A stretch of DNA of 59,274 bases from Paulinella micropora (Eukaryota > Cercozoa > Imbricatea > Euglyphida), in NCBI GenBank assembly GCA_009731375.1, contig BJOX01000347.1, positions 594,285-653,558 on the forward strand, written 5' to 3'. Of the stretch, positions 21,401-29,186 are shown in pieces. The first letter of the stretch is position 1, and each line of letters starts with the position of its first letter. A program made the position numbers and the translations under genes. The notes beneath the pieces were generated by a model. The model was not told the origin of the DNA. It did no database searches and worked only from the letters and a program-made list of their open reading frames with translations.

Positions 21401-21573
21401 GTGCGCGCGTGTGTGTGTCAAAAGCTTGTTTGTTCTGTCGAAGCCTCGTTCCATGCATGTTCATGCATTTGTCTCTGTGGCAGGAGGCAGCCCCAGCAGC
21501 AGCTGAAGCAGAGAAACCCGCAGCTGAGGCGCCGAAAGATGAAGCTGCTGCACCCGCGGCCGATTCATCATAA
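17971..21573 (+). CDS. Host multi-exon gene, A/E/K/P-rich protein with MGxxxS start
   Basis: Proposed exons: 17971-18060 (MGAKPSAETAA...), 18315-18396 (DRTAKKGGDTLADS...), 19764-19995 (LYAATAAAATKAAKK... ending EEPKKE), several 39-42 nt mini-exons between 20052 and 21255, and a terminal exon 21484-21573 (EAAPAAAEAEKPAAEAPKDE... to TAA). Introns are GT-AG with donors GTACAY after the mini-exons. The start MGAKPS fits an N-myristoylation site (Gly2, Ser6). The alternating Glu/Lys/Ala/Pro composition resembles membrane-anchored BASP1/MARCKS-type proteins, by composition only. The phases of exons 2 and 3 do not match by one base, so one exon is missing from this model or a boundary is wrong. Introns contain GATA, CT and GTGT repeats. 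Confidence 0.55.
18480..18792. repeat. GATA/TATC microsatellites in intron
   Basis: (TATC)n at about 18486-18580 and (GATA)n/(GATG)n at 18658-18785, arranged in opposite orientation and able to pair. Confidence 0.9.
18782..19411. mobile_element. Insertion-like segment flanked by a 33-bp direct repeat
   Basis: The block GATGAGATATCGACTAAT followed by CAGAAAAAAGGAGCTTC occurs at about 18782 and again at about 19375 (with two extra bases, GT, in the second copy). Between them lies about 560 bp of GC-richer sequence without an ORF of note. This could be a SINE or other non-autonomous element with long flanking duplications, or two copies of a dispersed repeat. Confidence 0.35.
19412..19750. repeat. 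GATA/TATC microsatellites, second cluster
   Basis: (GATA)n at about 19417-19466 and (TATC)n at about 19611-19748, ending directly before the acceptor of the 19764 exon. Confidence 0.9.
20052..21255 (+). repeat. Tandem array of duplicated mini-exons
   Basis: Five copies of a 13-14 codon exon, roughly EENKEKPAEEPKKE: 20052-20088 (acceptor damaged), 20359-20400, 20639-20677, 20951-about 20994 (donor altered) and 21214-21255. A sixth related end is the tail of the 19764-19995 exon. Three copies (20359, 20639, 21214) have AG acceptors and GTACRC donors and are phase 0 (42, 39 and 42 nt). Intron sequence after each copy is also similar (ATTCAGAAGG-like and GGACGGAC-like blocks), so the repeated unit is exon plus intron, about 270-310 bp. 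Confidence 0.7.
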
Positions 21574-22395
21574 TCACGGATGTTGCGGACGACTTTCAAG
21601 TGTGGCAAGACTGCCTAAGTTTGATCTCATTTTTCTGAATCAATATTTGAGATGCCAACATGCTTAGCATATGATTAGTATTAGAAAGCCCTCATCCTGA
21701 GCCTTCAGAAGATTGATTTTTGTAAGACAACGATGGATGATGAACAATTAGATCAAAAGGTATGGTTTTGCCACTTGAATTTCGTCAGTAAGATATTGCA
21801 GACCTGGAACACTTCCTTTGCTGGTGCATAGTGCCTGAAATAATTTCTCCGCCCGTTCAGATCGTTATCTTTCTGCTGTTGGGTCTTTCTACATTCTTTT
21901 TCATCGCTCAAAATATTTTTCTTTCCTCACTTACATTATGTATAGTTCTAGATCTCGCACGACAGAAACATTCTGCATACTGCGAGACTCTAAGCATTTG
22001 AGTAAGGGTCTCATCGTATCGGGGTACTTTTCGGAGGTTTGAAGGTTGCGGTTTCCATTAGCTTATAGCAAAACTTCCCTATAGATTATCTTAGTATCCG
22101 CGCCTTGAGGTCAAGTAACACAAATCATGTGAGTGGAAATAGGATGAATTTTACTGCTCATTGATACTAATATGTCTTCTGGCAGTGACATTGTTAATGA
22201 CTTATTTATTTACTTAGATCTAATGTAACACTATTGAGTACTAAACATTAATATCATCATTAAGGCGACGCCTCGGCTCATTATTACCGGTAAGCTTTTC
22301 ACTTCAAGAATAGACTAATTCTCTCCTAAATATTAACAATTTTCCCAATTAGTCATTTTTGCTTCATGAGTTTCGGCTCTGAAGAGTCATTTGAA
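21574..22395. other. Host intergenic sequence, no gene seen
   Basis: AT-rich region after the mini-exon gene. It probably includes its 3' UTR; no further coding signal is recognised. Confidence 0.3.
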
Positions 22396-22398
22396 GTT

Positions 22399-22480
<82 letters not shown>

Positions 22481-23047
22481 TTGATCTGTCATGGCTGAGC
22501 CCGAGGGCCATGCGCCTCCATCCCTCGACCCAACAGGGATTACAGTGAGTATGTTGGGGAGGGAAGAGTAACTCTAACCATCCTGCATAGAAAGCCACAA
22601 AAGGAACTCCCTACTACCCGCACAGTGTCGTGTACCTTGCAGGAAATCAACTACAAATGATTGATCTTCCCCGCGTGAGAGCTCCACGAGACTGGGTAGG
22701 TCCCGCATGGAGGTACTCACAGTGGTAGCAGATGTGGTAAGTATCTGGGACGCCTCGAAACCCGTCACCACCCCTAGATCGCGGAATGTAAATACCACTT
22801 TTATGTCTTATAAAAAACAACACAACGACATAGCCTCGGAACCAACACAACAACATAGCCTCGGAACACACATCGACATAGCCTTGGAACCCACACAACA
22901 ACAGAGCCTCGGAACCAACACAACAACATAGCCTCGGAACCAACACAACAACATAGCATCGGAGCCAACACAACTACATAGCCTCGAAACCAGTGGGAAG
23001 AGGCCCAACCACCTCCTCTTCCCGTGGGGTGCTATACTGTGCACCCC

Positions 23048-23109
<62 letters not shown>
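22396..23109. repeat. TA tracts and a 25-bp minisatellite
   Basis: (TA)n at about 22400-22480 and 23050-23108. Between them, at about 22815-22990, is a tandem repeat with unit AACCAACACAACAACATAGC plus CTCGG (25 bp), six to eight imperfect copies. The segment 22490-22800 is non-repetitive without a supported ORF. Confidence 0.8.
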
Positions 23110-23110
<1 letters not shown>

Positions 23111-24020
23111 TCTTTTACAGCTTTGGACTCTGCAAAGAGTCATTGGACATTAATTAGGCATTTTCTCCTCCATTATGTCCTTATTATTGCTCAATCATCC
23201 GTTAGTAGTAATCGTTACGGTTAGCAGTATTATTAGCTATTAATACAGTTAATTGCGTTGTAATTTACTATTAATATCTGTTACCCCACCTAGTCAATTT
23301 ACCTGTAATTTGGATAGTCTTATTCATTAGCATGTTCATAGGCAGGACAGTTATTAATACCTTTATTACTGACAAGGACACTGTCACAGCTCTAGAGTAT
23401 TCTTTTGTCAGTTATAATCAAAAGATATAATTTAATGTAAGCAGGGTATTTATCCTTCCAATTCCACAGCACTATGATAATAACCTAATCTTCCTCCTCT
23501 ACAAAGAGAAGAAACCAGTATAACGGAAAATGTAGGAGAATGTCAGAGCTAAGCAACAAAAAGGAAAAAGGGCATTTCCCAGTGTCACCACTAACGATAA
23601 TATTATACTGCTTAAAAGTAGTACCGGTTATGAATCGTAATATTATCGTTTTCAACCTGCTCAAAAGTATATAAACAAAAACTGATATAACTACATGTTA
23701 AAGAGATATAGCTCTTCTATACATCACTGTGTATAGGGGTATAAGAAAAGGTCGCATAATTACCTATCTGCGCCTACAATCCCCCCTCCCCGTCTTATGC
23801 GGGAACCGTAGCTAATAGGGGTAGATTGGTAAATATCGGTAAATGAGAGCGCACTTTCCGGTTCTGTTTCCTCATGTGTGATCGGCTCCTGTGGAGACAA
23901 CTCATTGAGTAGCTTGAGTGACCGCTTTTCCCAACCACGCCGGACCACGCACGCCCGTCGACCACGCAAGAGGGAGGGACCTACCGCAACCATGATCAAA
24001 CAAGTGTAGCATCCCCTGGT
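23110..24020. other. AT-rich host sequence passing into GC-rich sequence
   Basis: No gene is seen. The base composition changes between about 23760 and 24000, which I take as the approximate edge of the right viral element. Confidence 0.35.
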
Positions 24021-24585
24021 AGACTGCCTGGATCATGTTGGCGGTGGGTCCCCCTCCCTCTCGCGGTGGTGGTCCGGATCGGACGTCTGGGTGTATATCT
24101 TTTTTGGACCGCTTTGGACCACCCGTCGACACCGAGGTCAGTACAGACGACACACTGCCTGTGTCATGGTGGCGGTGGGTCCCCCTCCCCTCTCTGCCGT
24201 TCGACGGGTGGTCCAGGACGACACCCAGGTCGTATATTTTTTTCTGGCCTGTTTGGACCACGACGCACACACACACACACACGTCGATCGAACCAGCGCG
24301 TCACCTCGCGTGACTGCCTGGATCGTGTTGGCGGTGGGTATGCCTCCCTTCCGGTGGTGTGTGGTCCGGGTCGGACGTGGGGACGTATATATTTTGTGGA
24401 CCGCTCTGGACCACGCGCTCGTCGAGCAGCTGACGGTGTCGACGAGACACTAGTTCGCTCGACGAGACTGCCCCTGCTGCCATCCGGTGGTCCAAATCGG
24501 ATCCGGATTTTCTAGTCTGTTCTTTTGGCGCTTTGGACCGCCTTTGGGGCCTTGTGGTCCAAAGGAGCGGTCCAGGCAGTCGAGA
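24021..24585. repeat. Imperfect tandem and inverted repeats at the left edge of the right viral element
   Basis: Four diverged copies of a 130-160 bp unit begin near 24021, 24151, 24311 and 24461. Each starts with ACTGCC and shares GGCGGTGGGT (first three), GGTGGTCC, a TATATWTTTTTT-like tract and GGACCGCTTTGGACCAC. At 24553-24584 the same words appear inverted (GTGGTCCAAAGGAGCGGTCC, then GGCAGTCGAG), so the last copy can fold back on itself. Position, structure and lack of genes suggest a terminal or origin region of the virus. Confidence 0.5.
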
Positions 24586-24979
24586 ATTTAATTAGGCACA
24601 GAGGGCGGATTTGGACCACCGCGGGGAGGGGGGACCTGCCATGTCCAGCTTTGAGCCGCAGGCCGGGATTTGCGGGAAAATTTCGCTAAAATTTTCGATA
24701 GGTCGGGTGAGGACAAAAAGGCAATAGCCGGGCCGGCCGAGGAAGGGTGACGTGGCACGAGCCTCGTCGGTTTCGTCGTCGTGACATGGCCAGAACCCTC
24801 GAGTCTTCGACCGAGGGAAGTGACTAGCAGCCGGAACGAACACTTTGCCATTTTTTCCAATCGCCACATGTCGTGGACAATTTCCCGGAAACTTACCGCG
24901 CCCGCAAAACACATAGAAATTTTTGCGAATTTTTTTCACTTTGATTTTTTGCCTTCAGGTGTTACCTCACAAGAGAAAA
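24586..24979. promoter_or_regulatory. Leader region of the polymerase-helicase gene
   Basis: About 390 bp without a supported gene. It contains TTTCCCGGAAACTT at 24891-24904, found again at 28707-28720 on the other side of the same gene. A TTGCCTTCAG at about 24950 could be a 5' UTR splice acceptor. Confidence 0.3.
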
Positions 24980-27900
24980 ATGTCGCGAGATGATGAACCT
25001 AGCCCACCCTCGAGCCCGGTTACCCTGCCCGAGCTAGGCGTTATCGACGAAGGCTCCGATACCGAGGACGGCCCCGAACAACAGAAGGTTGGCGGTGGCA
25101 AGTCGAGGCTAACGTTGACTGAGAAGGCAGATTTGGCGAAGATCGAGGAGCTCCTGCAGGACAACCGCCTCGAAAGCAGCTACCGTCGGTACTTGTGTGC
25201 CCTGTACGACAGCGTGAACCTCACTGGCGGCCTGGAGGTTTGCTACCGGCTGCCGCGCGGGGTGATGCGAGCTCGGCGCAAGGGCCCCTACGTTGGCTGC
25301 AGGCTGTACGCGGACGGTGGCCTACAGAATGCGCCCGTCTCGCTGCGGAGGCTCGTGCTAGGCGCTGGCCATTTGGAGCTGGACATCCGCAATTCGGTCC
25401 CCTTTTTCTTGCATTGGCTGGCTTCTTCGCTCGAGGCCGCGCCCGCTGGCGAGCTGGTGTACCTGAAAAGGTTCGTTACCGACCGCGAGCAAGTGATCGC
25501 TGACGTGAAAGACTCATTGGGCGTGAACGATGACGAGCTGGTCAAGTCTTACATGCTGAAGCTGGTGCACGGCGGGCGCTGGCTGAAGTTGCCCAACGGC
25601 ACCGAAGTGGAGGCCGACACCTACCCGGTAACAGCCAACTTCCGTGCGAGCGTCAAGAGAGCGGTCGCTGGCCTAGCCAAGTACTTTCCCAAGCTGTGGC
25701 AGTGGTGCGAAGCGAGCAACCTGTCGTCCACACCCGACGGCCAGATCCTACTGTTCCATGCCAGGGGCAGGTTCGTACATTTTCTTGCTACTCGCTTCGA
25801 GAATGAGGTTATGATGCGAGTTATTGATTTTTTTGGTAAAGAGAACGTCAGCACGCTGGTCCACGACGCTGTCTTTGTGCGTACTACGGCTGTAGACGTC
25901 GAGGCACTCAACGGGTACATTGCAGCCGCTGGCCCTCTGTCTGGCGTGGAGACGCCTCGTCCCGGCAGCAAAACCATCGAAATCGACGGAGTTCGCCTGC
26001 CGGTGCCAGTGCTGCTGCCCCCCGTCGTTGCTTGGCGCGTGACGACCGTCGAATGCGCTGCCTCTGACAAACAGTCGCTGTACAGACCAGAAGTCGCCCC
26101 TTACGATATAGTCGGCTGTGCTAACGTCAGGCGCTACGCCACGGAGGCCGACATGTACCAGCCCATGCCTGGGCTGTACGTGATCCACCCCGTGTCTTTT
26201 GATACCCATCGAGCACAGGTCGTCAACGCGGTGACTGGCATAGGCAAGACGGTCGCGGGCTTTGGGGCAGTCGCCGACACACTCAAACAGAAGAGGAAGA
26301 GCCGTATCGTGTGGGTCGTGGGCCGCATCTCTCAGGCCCAAGACAGCGACCGCCGGCTGGAAGAGTACCTGCGAGAACAAGGAGTCCAAACCCACGTCTG
26401 TATGTACGAGAATGCCAGTCGCGACGACATCCGCGATGCGCGTGTGGTAATGATTCAGCACGAATCGCTGTGGAAGCTGTTCAAGCCAGAAGAGCAGGAT
26501 AGAGGCCGCAACGAGCTATTGTGCGCTGACTTGGTGGTGCTGGACGAAGTGCTGTTGATCTTCAACCAGTCGATCTGCACGGAAACGAACGGCAACCGCC
26601 TGCGAGATAACGATAATGTGCTGCGCGCCCTGTGCGAAGACGCTCCGCGTTTGTTGGTACTGGACAAGGACGTGCACCGGTCGTCGCACCTGTACGATTT
26701 TCTGCTTTGTGACGGAGGCGGGGTCTGCCGGCAGGAGGGCAAGCTTACAGTCAAAGAGGCACAACAACAGATCGAGTTCCATCTGTACTCCTACGTGCCT
26801 CCACACCTGCGGCGCTCGCTGATGGTGGTAGCTTCGCATCGCGATTGGTTCGATGCTATTGTCTCTGCCATTCGCGATGGCAAGAAGTTTATCGTGTCCT
26901 GCCACACGCAGCGCGAAGCGGCGGCGCTCTATGACAGGCTGCACAAGTCGTTTCCCGATTTGTGCCCACGGAGGCCGTGCTCCGCTGGTACCGCGCTCTC
27001 TGTGCGCACTACTGTGAGCACTGATTGGCGCCAGCGGACACAAGGGGAGACAGAGATCGTGGCGCGAGAAGACCTAGCCCGCGCGACGTGGGCGGATGGC
27101 GCGAGCATCAGGCTGCTTGACGGCCAGACATCCAAGAGCACTGCGAAACAGCTGATGACTATGATCAACGAGTTTTTCGCCCTTCCTGGTGCTCGTGGGC
27201 TGATCCACACCTCTCGCCTCTGCGTAGCGGTCGACATCCAGTCGACTGTGGACCTCGTGCTCCTGCACTGCGCGCGCAAGGGTAAAGTGTCGAAGCTCGG
27301 CCCGCCAGCGCGTATTTTGTGCCAGATGCTGATGAGGGCGCGCCGGGTGTCGGATCCCTGCATCAGGGCGTACTTTGGCGAGGGAGGGCTGCAGGCACCG
27401 CGTGCGTTTGCTGCGTCCAAGACTACGCTGCCCTGGCAACACTGTGAGATTTTCCAGCAGTACGAGCGGGACTACACCGGCAAAGAGACGCGGATGAAGG
27501 CGTTGTACAGGGCTACAGGCATACAGAGCCCGTGGGCAGTCATCGAACGTGGCTACAAGTGGATACGCGTTTGCGACCCGTCGTCGGGCGAGAGCAAGAG
27601 GATCGAAGTGCCAAGCTCGCTGAAGCTGAGGCTGCTCGCGTCGCTGACGGAACAGCGCCAGAGCAGAGGGGCCGCGATTTGGGATTGGCTGGTGCAGCAG
27701 GATTTCCAGGTAGCGCTGCCGCCGCGCCTGAGCACCGAACAGCGCGAGGCCAAAAAACAAGCCGCGGAGGAGGCGAAGGAACAAGAGGAAGCCGAAAAGG
27801 AGGAGCAGGAGGGGATGCCGCCTGAGCCGACCCGCGAGGAAATGGTGATCCGCGAGGGGGTCGATTGGCTCGTCCTGACACCAGAGGACGTGGACCAGCG

Positions 27901-28699
27901 GCTCAAGTTTCTGTGGAAGAAGCAGCGCCACTCCGACGACGAAAAGCACGAAATGAAGATTTTGGGCGTGCTGTCTCTGTATCCAGGCGCGCTTGGCGAC
28001 TGCAAGAAGATGCGCGAGGAGCTGGCCAAAAAGTGCCAGGCATCAACAGACTCAGTGGCAGCTAACTGGCTCGTGCACGAGTGGGCGCAACAAGTCAAGC
28101 TGTTTTTGCAGCGGTGCAAGAAGGCGGGCGAGCGGCTAGACAACTTCGCGCTCGGCCAAGGCCAGGAGGGGCGTGCGTGGCAACTGGACGATGACGGCAG
28201 GCAGATTCCAGTCAACGCCAAGAGCTCGCTCGCTATGTACCAGTCGCTGAACGGGCTGGCACAAGTGCTGGGCGCGGAGTCGCTGGCAGAACTGCTGAAA
28301 GACGCTAGCAAGACCTACCCGTTGTCCTTGTTGCGGGACAAGAAGGATACGCTGGCTGCTCTGGCACAAAAGGTCAAGGATGCGTCGGCAGGTATATCCA
28401 AACAAGGCATCAAGAGCAAGAAAGGCAGCAAGTGCAAGGCCTTGGCAAACTTTGTGCTCGGCCAGGCGGGGCTTGTGGTCGAGGAGACAGGTCAGAAGGA
28501 GAGGAAACAGGTGGCCGGAAAACGCACTAGCACTGCTACATTCAGGATCGCAAAGCTAGCCAATGTGCACGAAGTGTGCAAATGGCACCACGAGACCTGG
28601 AGCAAGGACGCGCAGCGGCTGCTGATGGAGTCTGCCAAAAAAAGAAAGGGTACGGAAGGCTCGTCAGCTAGTAACAAGAAACGGAAAACGACTCATTAA
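24980..28699 (+). CDS. TV-Pol-like polymerase fused to origin-binding-type helicase
   Basis: A 1239-aa protein from the ATG at 24980 (preceded by GAGAAAA; upstream in-frame ATG 24923 is less likely). Residues about 70-310 look like the palm of the transposon-virus polymerase (TV-Pol) group related to family A polymerases: HLELDIRNSVPFFLHW (acid at 135), an LVHGGRWLKL block, and STLVHDAVFV (HD at 295-296). Residues about 400-880 are an SF2 helicase: VTGIGKT (Walker A, about 419-424), VVLDEVLLIFNQ (about 519-530), and ILCQMLMRARR as a motif VI-like end. The 'LDE...I.nQ' form resembles herpesvirus UL9-type origin-binding helicases. The C-terminus (about 900-1239) is charged, with KKRK tails. It is the only replicative polymerase candidate in the right element. 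Confidence 0.65.
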   Translation: MSRDDEPSPPSSPVTLPELGVIDEGSDTEDGPEQQKVGGGKSRLTLTEKADLAKIEELLQDNRLESSYRRYLCALYDSVNLTGGLEVCYRLPRGVMRARRKGPYVGCRLYADGGLQNAPVSLRRLVLGAGHLELDIRNSVPFFLHWLASSLEAAPAGELVYLKRFVTDREQVIADVKDSLGVNDDELVKSYMLKLVHGGRWLKLPNGTEVEADTYPVTANFRASVKRAVAGLAKYFPKLWQWCEASNLSSTPDGQILLFHARGRFVHFLATRFENEVMMRVIDFFGKENVSTLVHDAVFVRTTAVDVEALNGYIAAAGPLSGVETPRPGSKTIEIDGVRLPVPVLLPPVVAWRVTTVECAASDKQSLYRPEVAPYDIVGCANVRRYATEADMYQPMPGLYVIHPVSFDTHRAQVVNAVTGIGKTVAGFGAVADTLKQKRKSRIVWVVGRISQAQDSDRRLEEYLREQGVQTHVCMYENASRDDIRDARVVMIQHESLWKLFKPEEQDRGRNELLCADLVVLDEVLLIFNQSICTETNGNRLRDNDNVLRALCEDAPRLLVLDKDVHRSSHLYDFLLCDGGGVCRQEGKLTVKEAQQQIEFHLYSYVPPHLRRSLMVVASHRDWFDAIVSAIRDGKKFIVSCHTQREAAALYDRLHKSFPDLCPRRPCSAGTALSVRTTVSTDWRQRTQGETEIVAREDLARATWADGASIRLLDGQTSKSTAKQLMTMINEFFALPGARGLIHTSRLCVAVDIQSTVDLVLLHCARKGKVSKLGPPARILCQMLMRARRVSDPCIRAYFGEGGLQAPRAFAASKTTLPWQHCEIFQQYERDYTGKETRMKALYRATGIQSPWAVIERGYKWIRVCDPSSGESKRIEVPSSLKLRLLASLTEQRQSRGAAIWDWLVQQDFQVALPPRLSTEQREAKKQAAEEAKEQEEAEKEEQEGMPPEPTREEMVIREGVDWLVLTPEDVDQRLKFLWKKQRHSDDEKHEMKILGVLSLYPGALGDCKKMREELAKKCQASTDSVAANWLVHEWAQQVKLFLQRCKKAGERLDNFALGQGQEGRAWQLDDDGRQIPVNAKSSLAMYQSLNGLAQVLGAESLAELLKDASKTYPLSLLRDKKDTLAALAQKVKDASAGISKQGIKSKKGSKCKALANFVLGQAGLVVEETGQKERKQVAGKRTSTATFRIAKLANVHEVCKWHHETWSKDAQRLLMESAKKRKGTEGSSASNKKRKTTH

Positions 28700-28832
28700 A
28701 CTTTATTTTCCCGGAAACTTTTTTATTTCAATAATAGACAAAAAAAAGGGCGCGCGCCTGACAGAGACCACAGAGAATTGAACTGTGACACATTTTTTCT
28801 TGTGCATACTGTTTTTGACTCATTAGGCTAAC

Positions 28833-29180
28833 ATGTCAGACACACAGAGTAATAAGGATAATACTGCCCTTTTTTGGGGTGGGTGTCTGCCCGCTAGACT
28901 GGCGGTGGCCGGCTTGGCCATGTACTACAAGCCACGGCCATGGATGCAAGCACTGGCCGCGGGGGTTGCGGCTGTCTGGCTGAGCGGTGCCTTGGACGAT
29001 AAGCAGGCAGGGTTTTTTGGTGGAGAGGCGTGGTGGGCAGAACACCGAAAAACACACGGGCTCTTGTGGGCCTCCTATGCCGCTACCGGCCGAGGCGAGA
29101 TTTTGGTAGGAGACGCGGTCTACGGGGCTTGGGTTGCGACAGAACACGGAAAAAAAAGTTCTGGAACAGACTCTGTATAG
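28833..29180 (+). CDS. Small membrane-associated protein
   Basis: A 115-aa protein not assigned to a family. A hydrophobic stretch (ARLAVAGLAMYY, then WMQALAAGVAAVWLSGAL) could form one or two membrane helices. The second half has AEHRKTHGLLWASYA and a polar C-terminus. It ends 6 bp before the ribonucleotide reductase large-subunit start, so the two may be on one transcript. A virion or host membrane role is a guess. Confidence 0.55.
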   Translation: MSDTQSNKDNTALFWGGCLPARLAVAGLAMYYKPRPWMQALAAGVAAVWLSGALDDKQAGFFGGEAWWAEHRKTHGLLWASYAATGRGEILVGDAVYGAWVATEHGKKSSGTDSV

Positions 29181-29186
29181 AGGCCG

